Positions 1 to 9,440 are shown, numbered from the stretch's first letter. The stretch: 64,000 bases of DNA from Orenia metallireducens (GCF_001693735.1 NZ_LWDV01000007.1:58806-122805), one strand, 5' to 3'. Program-made: numbers and translations. The notes: generated by a model not told the origin, from the letters alone.

Positions 1-74
1 AAAAAAACTATTGTAGCAAGTCCAATTAAGATCGGAATAGACATTAAGCTCTTACGTAAAATATAAGTTATCAC
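1..74 (-). CDS. ABC transporter permease, OppB/DppB type (5' end only)
   Basis: Only the first 24 codons lie in the window; the gene continues past the left edge. Reading leftwards from a GTG at 74, the protein begins MITYILRKSLMSIPILIG. This is the typical start of OppB/DppB-type permeases: a short basic stretch, then the first membrane helix. A purine-rich Shine-Dalgarno (AAAGGTGG) sits just upstream. The family forms the inner-membrane channel of dipeptide/oligopeptide/nickel importers. The substrate cannot be told from this fragment. Confidence 0.6.
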   Translation of the reverse strand, partial: MITYILRKSLMSIPILIGLATIVF

Positions 75-736
75 TTCTCTACCACCTTTCTACTAATTCA
101 TTAATGAATTAATTATAATATAGAATAAAATAACATAAACTCAATGTACCTTAAAGCTCTTATACCATAAAAACACTAAAAATAAAATCATTCCCTTACA
201 ATAAAAAAAATGTAATATTGGAGTTTTAAAAATATCCCCCTAACTCCACCTACATTTTATTAATTAATGGTAATTTTATTTAAATTTTTGCTTTAAATAC
301 AATTAAATATGAAATTGTAAACAGAATTACTGAAGTAAAAGATTAATTACCGTATATTTTTTAATTATTGTAACAGTTATCTTAATTAGGTATATACTCG
401 AGTCATTACATACTTAATTAAGTAATCCCATAAAATAAAAAAACCTTCACCCCCTTAAAATGAGGATAAATGTATCATTATACAACTATAACAATACAAT
501 TATATATTTTTTTTAATTCTCTGTCAAATTATCAAATTTGACATAAAAAGACTAAAGACATTAAATTACTTATATCTTTATAAAAGCTACAAATATCCTT
601 GCATCTAATTTATATATTATTGCTAAAAAATAACATTATATTATGTAAACAATACTAAATTTTTTAATTAGCTAGTAACAATTATAATGCTAACTTTATT
701 TACACTATAAATGTAAAGCCCATTCTTTTATATACT
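75..736. other. AT-rich intergenic region without a recognisable gene
   Basis: About 660 bases of very AT-rich sequence lie between the permease start and the lytic transglycosylase. I see no ORF with a ribosome binding site and no strong terminator. It probably holds the promoter of the permease operon, which reads leftwards. Several TATAAT-like hexamers are present, but none can be singled out in such AT-rich DNA. Confidence 0.5.
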
Positions 737-1291
737 CTAATAAAGATACTTATATCTAGAATAAGTTTTAGTAACTTTAGTTATATAATTTCTTGTCTCC
801 GAAAAGGGTATCTTATCACTATCCTTCCAGCTACCATCCCATCTATTCTCCTTTAACCACTTATCTACATTTCCTTCTCCTCCATTATAGGCAGCTAACA
901 CAACCAACATATTATCATCAAACTTCTTCTTTAATTGTGCCAAATACCAAGCTCCATACTTAATATTTATTTCAGGATTATATAAGTCATCTTCAGAAAA
1001 ACTACTATCATTTATCATAGTAGCAATCCAGCTACCTGTAGCAGGCATAATCTGCATCAACCCTCTAGCTCCTTTATTAGAGGTAGCTTCTGGTCTAAAT
1101 TTACTCTCTACATAGATAATAGCCATTATAATATATGGGTCTAAATAATATTTATTAGCTTCATTTAAAATTAACTCTTCATGTTTAAGAGGATACACAA
1201 TCTTTAAAATAGATTTATGGTTTATAAAGAATAAACTCATAATACATATAATTAAAAGAAATAAAAAGACTCTCTTTAAACTGATTATCAA
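737..1291 (-). CDS. membrane-anchored lytic transglycosylase (SLT family)
   Basis: A 184-residue protein that should cleave the glycan strands of peptidoglycan between MurNAc and GlcNAc on the outer face of the membrane. It has one N-terminal membrane segment (about residues 8-24), then an SLT goose-lysozyme-like domain. The catalytic Glu is seen in YVESKF (Glu62), followed by GLMQIMP (77-83) and AAYNGG (133-138), the three family signatures. I chose the TTG at 1291 because it lies 8 bases after AGGAG; the GTG at 1300 overlaps that sequence. It is at the downstream end of the coaE gene cluster. Compact, Bacillus YjbJ-like size; a role in growth or spore wall turnover cannot be separated here. 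Confidence 0.9.
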   Translation of the reverse strand: MIISLKRVFLFLLIICIMSLFFINHKSILKIVYPLKHEELILNEANKYYLDPYIIMAIIYVESKFRPEATSNKGARGLMQIMPATGSWIATMINDSSFSEDDLYNPEINIKYGAWYLAQLKKKFDDNMLVVLAAYNGGEGNVDKWLKENRWDGSWKDSDKIPFSETRNYITKVTKTYSRYKYLY

Positions 1292-1342
1292 AATTAACAC
1301 TCCTAAAAATTAAATATTAGTTTGAGCTTAAAATCAATCTTC

Positions 1343-1948
1343 TTACTTAAATTCAGACTCAATATCACTTATTTTTTGCCATACTCTAATTACTTCAAAT
1401 TTTAATTCTTCTTCTGTACCATTATTATTGATAATCCTATCAGCATACTCTTTCTTTTTAATCAAAGGCATTTGAGAGTTAATTTTAGCAATTGCTTTCT
1501 GATAATCTATCTGATCTCTAGTCATTAACCTCTTAATCTGTACATCTTTATCTACATAGACTAACCAAACTTCATCAAAAAAATCTATCATATCTATTTC
1601 AATCAATAGTGGTACATCTACTATTAGTATATCATTCTCTTTACTAAGTCGCTCCATCTCTTCTTCTATCTTAGCAATAATAATAGGGTGAGTAGTCTTA
1701 TCCAACCTCTTTTTGGCCTTAGAGTCATTAAAGATAATCCCTCCTAATTTCTTTCTATCTATAGTTCCATTACTAAGGAGTATTTCCTTACCAAACTCTT
1801 TAACTACTCTCTTCCATAGTATCTTCTTAGGTTCCATTAAAGAATGGGCAATCTTATCAGCATCTATTATCACAGCACCTAACTCTTTTAAATACTTAGA
1901 GACAGTGCTTTTACCACTAGCTATCCCTCCAGTTAAACCTACCTTCAA
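1343..1948 (-). CDS. coaE: dephospho-CoA kinase
   Basis: Catalyses the last step of coenzyme A synthesis, ATP-dependent phosphorylation of the 3'-hydroxyl of dephospho-CoA. The 201-residue length is typical. The P-loop GGIASGKST sits at residues 7-15, followed by the family stretch VIIDADKIAH and the lid/substrate region around the DVPLL motif. The start is a TTG at 1948, placed 8 bases after AAAGGAG. The lytic transglycosylase follows 51 bases downstream on the same strand. In many Firmicutes coaE neighbours polA and mutM, as it does within this block. Confidence 0.95.
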   Translation of the reverse strand: MKVGLTGGIASGKSTVSKYLKELGAVIIDADKIAHSLMEPKKILWKRVVKEFGKEILLSNGTIDRKKLGGIIFNDSKAKKRLDKTTHPIIIAKIEEEMERLSKENDILIVDVPLLIEIDMIDFFDEVWLVYVDKDVQIKRLMTRDQIDYQKAIAKINSQMPLIKKKEYADRIINNNGTEEELKFEVIRVWQKISDIESEFK

Positions 1949-2034
1949 CTTTATCGCTCCTTTTTAATTAAAAGTACCAGTAATCAGTATTATTTTTGAT
2001 TGATACTGATTACTGATAATGATACTAATAATTA

Positions 2035-2685
2035 TTAAAATAATTTAGATAATCCTAATAAGATCAAAATAATCCCTGGTAAAAGCCTTATTTTATCACT
2101 AAATACTAAGGATTCAATCTGTTTACCTAGGTAAATTCCACCAGTTAACAGAATAAATTTAAAGCCACTAACAGAAACTGCTGTTAATAATGAATCATAT
2201 CCTGTCATTGCTGCTGCAATTCCAGCACCAAAAGCATCTAAAGCTAAAGCTACCCCCAAAAATAAGGCTTCTTTATTACTGATAACCCCAGAATAATCGA
2301 AGTCAGCCTTAACTGGCTCTTTTAAAATATTAATAATTAAACCAAGAGACTCAATCTTAAAGGTAAATATCTCTTTTGGATTATCTTCTTGATTATCCTC
2401 ATCATTATTTGTATGTAAAAGTTCTCTAATTGATTGGTATAATAACCAAATTCCAATAAAGATTAGTAAAATCCCGCCTATCTTTTCAGCACCACTTGGG
2501 GAAAGGAAACTGGCTAATAACCTTCCCAAAGTCATAGATGCTAAAATTGTCATTCCTGAAGATAGACTGATAATAAGTATCGGTAAAAGACCAATCTTTA
2601 TCTTCTTCAAACCATAGGTAATCCCTACTATAAATCCATCAAGACTAACTGCAAAAGCTAAAATAAATATGGCAAGCAAATCCAT
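2035..2685 (-). CDS. ytaF: sporulation membrane protein YtaF (MntP/CadD-like fold)
   Basis: A 216-residue integral membrane protein with about six helices in two homologous halves. Each half has a charged helix start of the kind LAFAVSLDGF (N-half) and ALALDAFGAG (C-half), as in the YtaF/MntP group of putative ion exporters. YtaF is known in Bacillus as a sporulation-associated membrane protein, but its substrate is unsettled. A hydrophilic insert rich in Asn/Asp/Glu (about residues 90-110) splits the halves. The start is the ATG at 2685, preceded by GGAGGGATTTT; an upstream in-frame start exists but lies inside a hairpin. That hairpin (2693-2740) covers the ribosome binding site and suggests translational control. 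Confidence 0.85.
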   Translation of the reverse strand: MDLLAIFILAFAVSLDGFIVGITYGLKKIKIGLLPILIISLSSGMTILASMTLGRLLASFLSPSGAEKIGGILLIFIGIWLLYQSIRELLHTNNDEDNQEDNPKEIFTFKIESLGLIINILKEPVKADFDYSGVISNKEALFLGVALALDAFGAGIAAAMTGYDSLLTAVSVSGFKFILLTGGIYLGKQIESLVFSDKIRLLPGIILILLGLSKLF

Positions 2686-2692
2686 AAAATCC

Positions 2693-2740
2693 CTCCTTCC
2701 ATCATATTTAATACCTATAACCAAAATATGATGGAAGGAG
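2693..2740 (-). promoter_or_regulatory. hairpin that would hide the ytaF ribosome binding site
   Basis: Two perfect 17-base arms (2693-2709 and 2724-2740, one arm reading CTCCTTCCATCATATTT) are separated by a 14-base loop. In the minus-strand transcript the second arm contains the GGAAGGAG Shine-Dalgarno of ytaF. There is no U-tract after the stem, so it is not a normal terminator for the preceding ABC-F gene. It looks like an RBS-sequestering element; the ligand or trigger is unknown. Confidence 0.6.
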
Positions 2741-2751
2741 CATTACTGTGA

Positions 2752-4611
2752 TTAAATTGCTTCTTCCCAAAGTAGATAGTGTTCTTCCAATTGAGTTTTG
2801 ATAGACTCATACTCCTGATGCAATTTTGTTAACTTTTCAGTATCTGTGCAGACCTCTTCTAAATTAAATTGCTCTTCTAGTTCTTCTAATCTATTCTCAA
2901 GCTCCATAATCTCCTCTTCTAGCTTATCTAAATCAATGGACTTTTTTTGCTTCTTCTCATTATTTTGTCTCTTTCTCTCTTGAATTATTTTCTTCTGGGC
3001 TTCTTTTTCTTCTAGATACTTTAAATATTCTCTTCGGTAATGGGAATAATTACCTAAGTACTCTATTAAGGTCTTATCTTGTAGGGCGAAAATTTTATCA
3101 ACTAACTTATCTAAGAAGTATCTATCATGGGAGATAAGAAGGATTGTAGCAGGATAATCCTTTAAGGCATCCTCTAATATCTCCTTAGATTCTATATCAA
3201 GGTGGTTGGTAGGCTCATCTAATAATAATAGATTAAAATCTTGAACTGATAGTTTGGCTAAAGCCAATCTTCCCTTCTCTCCACCACTTAAAGTACCTAC
3301 CTTCTTAAAGACATCATCACCTTTAAATAAGAACCTTGCTAGAACATCTCGAGCTTGACTTGTAGTCATACCTTTAACCTTCATCATCTCTTCAAGCAGG
3401 TTATATTCATGACTAAGCTCTTCATGCTCTTGGGAGAAATAGCCTACTTTAACCTTAGTTCCAAATTTAATCTGACCTGAGTCTTTATCTATCTTATTTA
3501 AGAGGATTTTAAATAATGTCGATTTTCCACTACCATTAGCTCCCACCAATGCTATCTTTTCACCACGATAGATTTTAAAATTAACATCTTTAAATATCAA
3601 TGTATCTTCATAAAACTTACTTAAATCTTCCCCTGCTAACACCTCTTGTCCACTTACAGTCTCGGATTTAAATTCAATTTTGGCTCTATCCAGAGTTGGA
3701 GGTTTAGGAATTATCTCTAGCCTATCGAGCTGTTTCTGCCTTCCTCTAGCCTGTTTAGACTTAACCCCAGCTTTATACTTTCTGATAAAGGCTTCAGTCT
3801 TCTCTATCTTCTCCTGCTGTTTTTCATATTCTCTTTGCCAGGTTAATAGACGTTGTGGCTTCTCTTTCTGATAGAAAGAGTAATTGCCTTTATACTTCTC
3901 TAACCGCCCCTTCTCCAGCTCCCAAATCCGATTGACTACCTTATCTAAGAAATAGCGGTCATGGGAGATAATCACTATAGCCCCAGAATAACTATTAAGA
4001 TAATCCTCTAACCACTCCTTAGATTCCAAATCTAAATGGTTAGTAGGCTCATCTAATAACAGTAACTCTGGTTCTTGTAATAATAGCTTAGCCAAAGCTG
4101 CCCTAGTCTTCTGTCCACCACTAAAATCACTCATATTATTATCAAACTGATCATCTCTAAAGCCTAACCCCTTTAATACACCTTTAATCCGACTCTCAAT
4201 CTGATAGCCTCCACTCTGCTCATACTCTTCACGAAGATGGCTATAACGATTCATTATCTTCTCTAAATCATCACCATTACACTGGCTCATCTCCACTTCT
4301 AAAGCCCGTAATCTATCTTCTAAAGCAAAGATATCCTCAAAGACTGTTAACATTTCTGAATAGAGCTCCTTAGATAAATTTAATCCAAAGCTTTGAGCCA
4401 AATAGCCAATCTCTAAATCATTGCTAGTTAGGATTTGCCCTTCATCTAGATGCTCTAAACCTGCCAAAATCTTAATTAAAGTCGATTTTCCAGTACCGTT
4501 GACTCCAATTAGACCAATTCTATCATTCTTTTCAATCTGTAATGATATATCCTCAAAGATAACCTTTTCAGGATAATACTTACTTCCTTCTTTTAATTGT
4601 AATAAACCCAT
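2752..4611 (-). CDS. ABC-F family ATPase (ribosome-associated, YdiF/Uup type)
   Basis: A 619-residue soluble protein with two ABC ATPase domains and no membrane helices, as in ABC-F factors that act on the ribosome rather than in transport. Domain 1 has Walker A GVNGTGKST (36-44), signature FSGGQ (163-167) and Walker B LLLLDEPTNHLD (183-194). Domain 2 has GANGSGKST (357-365), LSGGE (441-445) and DEPTNHLD (465-472). The charged linker between them (about 240-310) matches the P-site tRNA-interaction motif region. A Lys/Glu-rich C-terminal coiled coil (about 535-610) resembles Uup/YdiF. It starts 6 bases after the mutM stop and is probably co-transcribed. Antibiotic resistance is possible in this family but nothing here argues for it. 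Confidence 0.92.
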   Translation of the reverse strand: MGLLQLKEGSKYYPEKVIFEDISLQIEKNDRIGLIGVNGTGKSTLIKILAGLEHLDEGQILTSNDLEIGYLAQSFGLNLSKELYSEMLTVFEDIFALEDRLRALEVEMSQCNGDDLEKIMNRYSHLREEYEQSGGYQIESRIKGVLKGLGFRDDQFDNNMSDFSGGQKTRAALAKLLLQEPELLLLDEPTNHLDLESKEWLEDYLNSYSGAIVIISHDRYFLDKVVNRIWELEKGRLEKYKGNYSFYQKEKPQRLLTWQREYEKQQEKIEKTEAFIRKYKAGVKSKQARGRQKQLDRLEIIPKPPTLDRAKIEFKSETVSGQEVLAGEDLSKFYEDTLIFKDVNFKIYRGEKIALVGANGSGKSTLFKILLNKIDKDSGQIKFGTKVKVGYFSQEHEELSHEYNLLEEMMKVKGMTTSQARDVLARFLFKGDDVFKKVGTLSGGEKGRLALAKLSVQDFNLLLLDEPTNHLDIESKEILEDALKDYPATILLISHDRYFLDKLVDKIFALQDKTLIEYLGNYSHYRREYLKYLEEKEAQKKIIQERKRQNNEKKQKKSIDLDKLEEEIMELENRLEELEEQFNLEEVCTDTEKLTKLHQEYESIKTQLEEHYLLWEEAI

Positions 4612-4617
4612 CTTAAA

Positions 4618-5445
4618 TTATTCCCCCTGCTTCTGACAATCGGGACAGAAATATGTTCCCCGTCCTCCTACTCTTATTTTTTCTATCTTGGTTCCACATT
4701 CACTACATTCTTTCCCTTCTTTATCATAAATCATCAGATAATTCTGATGGCTACCTGACTCTCCACTAGCATCTACATAATCCCACTTGGTAGTCCCTCG
4801 ATGTTCCACTCCATCACTCAATACTTTAACAATAGCATAATAGAGTCTTTTAATCTCATCATCCTTTAAGGTATCAGCACTGCGCAAGGGATGTATCTTA
4901 GAGAGGAATAAAGCCTCATCTACATAGATATTGCCAAGACCTGCTAAGAATCTCTGATTTAGAAGTAAAGGTTTCATCTTACCCTTACGCTTATCTATCA
5001 TTTCTTTAAATCTATCTAGGGTAAATTCATCACTTAAAGGCTCAGGTCCTAACTTGGTTAAGCTTCCTGCATCCTTTAAATCATCAACTAAATAGATACG
5101 AGTAAACTTCCGCTTACTACCTAATCTTAACTCATCCTCCCCCTTGAATTTAAAGAAGATACAATCATATTTACTTACTTTACTCTCCTTTTGAGTATAG
5201 AAGAAGTATCCTGTCATCCTTAAATGCCCTACAAGATAATAACCATTATCTAATTCAATAATGATATACTTTCCTCTTCTTCTTACATTCTCAATCTTAA
5301 CTCCAACTAACTTAGTCTTAAACTCCTCTGCACTAACATTAGCAATCAATTCATCACGCTTAACTTCTACATCTATAATCTCTTTATCTATCACCCTTGA
5401 ATATAATGTATTCACTACTGTCTGTACTTCAGGTAGTTCAGGCAT
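4618..5445 (-). CDS. mutM: formamidopyrimidine-DNA glycosylase (Fpg/MutM)
   Basis: Removes oxidised purines such as 8-oxoguanine and nicks the DNA by beta/delta elimination. The mature N-terminus PELPEV supplies the catalytic Pro and Glu. A Lys in RRGKYI corresponds to the beta-hairpin lysine. The C-terminal zinc finger has Cys247, Cys250, Cys267 and Cys270 with the conserved GRGTYFCP context. The 275-residue length is typical. The ATG start follows TAGGAGG. It is the first gene of a pair with the ABC-F ATPase (6-base gap). Confidence 0.96.
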   Translation of the reverse strand: MPELPEVQTVVNTLYSRVIDKEIIDVEVKRDELIANVSAEEFKTKLVGVKIENVRRRGKYIIIELDNGYYLVGHLRMTGYFFYTQKESKVSKYDCIFFKFKGEDELRLGSKRKFTRIYLVDDLKDAGSLTKLGPEPLSDEFTLDRFKEMIDKRKGKMKPLLLNQRFLAGLGNIYVDEALFLSKIHPLRSADTLKDDEIKRLYYAIVKVLSDGVEHRGTTKWDYVDASGESGSHQNYLMIYDKEGKECSECGTKIEKIRVGGRGTYFCPDCQKQGE

Positions 5446-5559
5446 CGTTAAACCTCCTAAATAAATTTTAGTCTAAGTTTAAGTAAATTCATTAATAAAT
5501 CTATTCAAAAAACCTAAAATTCTTTATTTAACCTTAATCTTAATTCATTATACCACACT

Positions 5560-5985
5560 TTAATTTTTATTATCAAAACTTTGCTCTATTATCTCCCATA
5601 ACTTAGGGAATTCCTTCTTCAAAGATATTGGTTTAAAGTCACTATTCACAAAAGGATGAACAGTAGTACCTGTAGCCAATAGTTTATCATCCTCTAAACG
5701 GAGTATCTCATATTCAAAAGTAATCTTAGCTCGACGTAAATCTTTAATCTTAGTAACCAGCTTGACTAAATCATCATAGAGGGCTGGATGGTGATAATTG
5801 CAGTGGGATTCTAAGACTGGTAATAAGATTCCATTCTCCTCTAAATCCCTATAGATAAGCCCCTCTTGTCGTAAAAGTTCCGTTCTAGCTATCTCAAACC
5901 AACGTAAGTAATTAGCATAATAGACTACTCCCATCTTATCGGTCTCTTCATAAGTAACCCTAATCTTATGACTATATTCCTTCAT
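5560..5985 (-). CDS. acyl-CoA thioesterase, YbgC/4-hydroxybenzoyl-CoA thioesterase family
   Basis: A 141-residue hot-dog-fold protein that should hydrolyse short or medium acyl-CoA thioesters. The family motif TDKMGVVYYANYLRWFE contains the catalytic Asp at position 16. The helical stretch after it and the end motif P.LWE fit YbgC-like enzymes, which in Gram-negative bacteria associate with phospholipid synthesis. The ATG start is preceded by AGAGGAGG. A hairpin separates it from the zinc-ribbon gene upstream, so the two may be only partly co-expressed. The substrate cannot be fixed from sequence. Confidence 0.88.
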   Translation of the reverse strand: MKEYSHKIRVTYEETDKMGVVYYANYLRWFEIARTELLRQEGLIYRDLEENGILLPVLESHCNYHHPALYDDLVKLVTKIKDLRRAKITFEYEILRLEDDKLLATGTTVHPFVNSDFKPISLKKEFPKLWEIIEQSFDNKN

Positions 5986-6008
5986 ATATATCCTCCTCTA
6001 TTTGCAAA

Positions 6009-6038
6009 GGTCTTTAATCAGATTTCTGATTAAAGACC
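6009..6038 (-). terminator. 13-bp hairpin between the zinc-ribbon gene and the thioesterase gene
   Basis: The arms GGTCTTTAATCAG and CTGATTAAAGACC surround a 4-base loop. It lies directly after the stop of the 6044-6250 gene. The downstream U-tract on the minus strand is short, so it may be a weak terminator or an RNA-processing stem. Confidence 0.5.
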
Positions 6039-6043
6039 CTCTC

Positions 6044-6250
6044 TTACTCTTCCCAGCTATCTAAAATACTCTTTATCTCTGAATCCCACTCCATAGATAC
6101 CTCTTCATAATTATGGAAATTTTCTGGTTCAGCTACAGTCTTGGTATGACAAAGAGTACATTGAATACTTACATTATCATTATTCTCACCCAATAAATCG
6201 TGTAAAGTATCTTTATCACAGATTGGACAATAATATAAGCTCTCTTCCAT
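6044..6250 (-). CDS. small zinc-ribbon protein of unknown function
   Basis: A 68-residue acidic protein with two CxxC pairs (YYCPICDK near residue 8 and QCTLCHTK near residue 31), as expected of a zinc ribbon. The C-terminal half is Glu/Asp/Trp-rich. The ATG start has an AAAGGGG ribosome binding site. No role can be assigned; small ribbons of this type often bind nucleic acid or a partner enzyme. Synonymous-looking base use and the RBS argue that it is a real gene. Confidence 0.7.
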   Translation of the reverse strand: MEESLYYCPICDKDTLHDLLGENNDNVSIQCTLCHTKTVAEPENFHNYEEVSMEWDSEIKSILDSWEE

Positions 6251-6666
6251 GCAATCTACCCCTTTCTAATTCTAGTTTAACTAAAATTAGAAGGGATTAT
6301 AAGAATAATTATTGGTAATAATTATTGTAATATATTATCTTAATTCTAAAAATAAATAAAACTTTAAAAACTATTACGAGAAAGCTTATCAGCTTTTTCT
6401 CGTGCTACTTTTAGCATTGCCTTAAAAGTAACCAAAAGGTCTAAAAAAAATTCCAACTCACTCAGCAATCAAAGTATAGACTATTATCATTTATTTTATT
6501 TCTTATTATAAATTTAATTAAACTCTAATTTTTTGATCAATTCTTGCTTCGTTCAAACAGGAATTTTTTTCGATTCAAAACCTTTTAATAAGTAAAACTA
6601 AATTATAAAAATATCGTAATATTCACACATAAACCTACTTTTAAACTTATATTAACTAGTCACTCC
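6251..6666. other. intergenic region with a degenerate hairpin repeat
   Basis: 416 bases without a gene. Near 6378-6403 there is an imperfect inverted repeat (cgagaaagct / agctttttctcg). It is followed by a stretch with mixed A-runs and a second T-run at 6530-6570 that reads like a decayed mobile repeat. I see no tRNA and no ORF with a ribosome binding site. Promoter signals for the zinc-ribbon gene should lie at its left part on the minus strand. Confidence 0.4.
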
Positions 6667-8010
6667 TTACGCCCCACTTATCGCTAACTTCTTAACCTTA
6701 AAGGTAGGTGAACCAAAGGAACCAACCATTGGATTGAACTTCAAATCATCACCTAGCTCTTCGATATCTTTAAGGAAATCAATCAAATTTCCAGCAATTG
6801 TCACTTCACTGACCGCTTGCTTGATCTCACCATTCTCTATCCATTGCCCTGTAGCTCCTACAGAGAAGTCACCAGAGATGGTATTTGCACCACTAAATAG
6901 ACCGATAACCTTATGTACATAGAATCCATTCTCTACTCCACCGATAATATCTGCTAAGTGCTCTTCTCCTGCTTCTAAATAGAAATTACTTGGTGCTACA
7001 CTAGGAATTCCCCGATAAGAACGCTGAGCATTACCTGTAGACTCTACTTTATCTTTATTGGCTGTATAGATATCATATAAATAATTCTTTAAAACACCTT
7101 TTTCAATGATATTAGTGGGAGTACATGGTACACCTTCATCATCAAAGGGTGCAGTTGCTAATCCTGCCTCTAAGGTTCCATCATCAATAATGCTTACCTT
7201 CTTAGAAGCGACAACTTGATTTAATTTATCTACAAAAAGAGAACGACCTTTCTGTACCGCTTCTGCTGTTAGAGTACTAGCTAAGAGGTATAAGAACATA
7301 CTACCAACTTCAGGGGTAAAGACAACAGGTGCTTCTTGAGAGTTAACCTGCTTACCACCTAATAATTTTATAGCATTTTTAGCAGCTTCTTCTCCTGTTT
7401 TAACTGGTGTTAAATCATCTAAACCACGTCCATAGCTTAAAGCTGAACCTGTCTGCTTCTCCTCCCCTTCACCTGCCATTACATAAAGATAGGCATAGCA
7501 GGTATTACTCTTGTAGCTTTGATTAAGACCCTTTGAGTTGACGATAGTAATCTCTGAAGTATTATCTCCATAACCAGCACTAATCACACTCTCTACCTTA
7601 TCACTATACTCTAAAGCAGCTTTCTCCATATTTAGGATTAAATCTATCTTATCCTCTACACTACTTTCTAGGAATTGGGGATTATAGATATCAAGCTCTT
7701 TATAATCATAATCACCATTAGCTAAGGTACGATGTTCATCCTCTACTGCTATCTTAGCATTAGCAATAGCCTCTCTAATCACCTTCTCTATCACTCCATC
7801 ATTAAAGTTAGTAGTGTAAGCAAATCCCATCTTCCCCTTAACAAAGACTCTAATTCCTAAGCCTTTAGAATGTGCCGATTCTAAACTCTCAACCTCACCT
7901 TCATAGACCTCAATACTATTATCTTCAGATACTTCATAGTAAAACTCTACATCCTCTGCACCAAGGTCTTGGGCTTTGCCGATTAAATCAGTTAAATTTA
8001 ATTTAGACAT
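6667..8010 (-). CDS. pmbA: TldE/PmbA, non-catalytic partner of the TldD protease
   Basis: A 447-residue member of the TldD/PmbA (U62) family. TldD and TldE form a heterodimeric zinc protease that degrades unfolded peptides and trims precursors of some modified peptides. This copy lacks a HExxxH zinc site in the corresponding region (VVFTPEVGSMFLYLLA), as is normal for TldE. The N-terminal half carries the expected YEVSEDN..VY.GEVE pattern. The gene begins 2 bases after the tldD stop with its own GAGGGGG ribosome binding site, so the pair is co-translated. Confidence 0.92.
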   Translation of the reverse strand: MSKLNLTDLIGKAQDLGAEDVEFYYEVSEDNSIEVYEGEVESLESAHSKGLGIRVFVKGKMGFAYTTNFNDGVIEKVIREAIANAKIAVEDEHRTLANGDYDYKELDIYNPQFLESSVEDKIDLILNMEKAALEYSDKVESVISAGYGDNTSEITIVNSKGLNQSYKSNTCYAYLYVMAGEGEEKQTGSALSYGRGLDDLTPVKTGEEAAKNAIKLLGGKQVNSQEAPVVFTPEVGSMFLYLLASTLTAEAVQKGRSLFVDKLNQVVASKKVSIIDDGTLEAGLATAPFDDEGVPCTPTNIIEKGVLKNYLYDIYTANKDKVESTGNAQRSYRGIPSVAPSNFYLEAGEEHLADIIGGVENGFYVHKVIGLFSGANTISGDFSVGATGQWIENGEIKQAVSEVTIAGNLIDFLKDIEELGDDLKFNPMVGSFGSPTFKVKKLAISGA

Positions 8011-8012
8011 AA

Positions 8013-9407
8013 TTAGTTCCCCCTCCTCTCTGTACCACCAACGGTAATCTCTTCAACTAATAATGTAGGTTGACCAACAGCGGCTGGGATACTCTGACCA
8101 GCCTTCCCACACATCCCTGGAGCCAACTTTAAATCATCACCTATCATTGCAATCTTATTGAGTACATCTATTCCTCTACCAATCAGGCTTGCTCCTTTAA
8201 CTGGTTCAGCAAGCTTACCATTCTTAATCAAATAACCCTCTGCTACGGTAAATATGAACTCCCCTGTAGCAGTCTCAACTTGACCACCACTTAACTTCTT
8301 AGCATATAATCCATTATCTACAGCAGCTATAATATCCCTAGGCTTAGATTCACCTTTCTCTATAAAGGTATTGGTCATCCGAGGAAGAGGAATAGATTGA
8401 TAGGACTCTCTGCGACCATTTCCAGTTCCTACTCTTGATTCTTTACGAGCCGCTTTTAAATCATACATATAGTCCTGTAAGATTCCATCCTTAATCAATA
8501 CATTTCTTTGAGCCTGATGCCCCTCATCATCGACACCATAAGAGCCCCAAGCATTCAGTACTGTTCCGTCATCAACGGCTGTAACCAGCTTAGATGCAAC
8601 CTGTTCTCCTACTTTACCAGCAAAGACTGAAGAGTTCTTCTGAATAGCATCTGCTTCCATCCCATGACCACAGGCCTCATGGAATAAGACACCGCCAAAT
8701 CCGTTATTAATAACAACAGGCATCTTGCCAGAAGGAGCAGGAGCAGCCTTTAGCATAGTGACTGCTTGTCGAGCTGCTTCTCTACCAATCTCCTCTGGAG
8801 GATACTTGTCGAATAATTCAAAGCCCATATGTAAGCCTGGACTTTCACTTCCAGTCTGCATACTCTTACCATCACTAGCAACAGCTCTAACCATCATTCT
8901 AGTATGTATCCTTTCATCCTCTACATATAATCCTTCAGAGTTGGCTATCATCACCTTTTTAGTATTGTCAAAGTAACTAACCATAACCTGCCTAATACTA
9001 TCATCATAATCTAAAGCTGCCTTATTTGCCCTTTTCATAATTGTGGCTTTCTTAGCTTTCTCTATCTCTTCTGGCCTGACCTTAATTGGGTGGATTAAGT
9101 TTACTGTACCTTTAGTTAAATCCACTACCGATACCTTACTAGTACCTTGACTTGCCGCACCAGCTACCTTAGCTATCTGTAATAAGGATTCCTTAGTCAA
9201 ATCATCGCTATAGGCATAAGAGACCTTATCTTTTGTCAAGACTCTCACACCTACCCCCAAATCATAACCTGTCTTTACCCGTTCAATTCTAGAATTTTCT
9301 AAGGTCATTACATTATTAATCGAATCTTCAAAATAGACCTCAGCAAAATCCCCACCACTCTCTAAAGCAACCTGCAAAATCTGTTTGATTAATTTATCTG
9401 ATAACAC
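8013..9407 (-). CDS. tldD: TldD metalloprotease, catalytic subunit
   Basis: A 464-residue zinc peptidase that pairs with the downstream TldE. The zinc-binding site HEACGH is at residues 243-248, in the context FHEACGHGMEAD. The C-terminal part has the glycine-rich GMCGKAGQS..AVGQPTLLV region typical of active TldD. I start it at the GTG at 9407, which sits 7 bases after AAAGGGGG. An upstream in-frame GTG at 9443 is inside a palindromic repeat and has no spacing to a ribosome binding site. No short modified-peptide precursor gene is visible nearby, so a housekeeping role is likelier. Confidence 0.93.
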   Translation of the reverse strand: MLSDKLIKQILQVALESGGDFAEVYFEDSINNVMTLENSRIERVKTGYDLGVGVRVLTKDKVSYAYSDDLTKESLLQIAKVAGAASQGTSKVSVVDLTKGTVNLIHPIKVRPEEIEKAKKATIMKRANKAALDYDDSIRQVMVSYFDNTKKVMIANSEGLYVEDERIHTRMMVRAVASDGKSMQTGSESPGLHMGFELFDKYPPEEIGREAARQAVTMLKAAPAPSGKMPVVINNGFGGVLFHEACGHGMEADAIQKNSSVFAGKVGEQVASKLVTAVDDGTVLNAWGSYGVDDEGHQAQRNVLIKDGILQDYMYDLKAARKESRVGTGNGRRESYQSIPLPRMTNTFIEKGESKPRDIIAAVDNGLYAKKLSGGQVETATGEFIFTVAEGYLIKNGKLAEPVKGASLIGRGIDVLNKIAMIGDDLKLAPGMCGKAGQSIPAAVGQPTLLVEEITVGGTERRGN

Positions 9408-9440
9408 CTTATAACCCCCTTTAAGTACAGTGTATAATTT

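Noticed and set aside
6251..6666. an insertion sequence
   Set aside because: Only a degenerate hairpin and A/T-runs are present, with no transposase frame.
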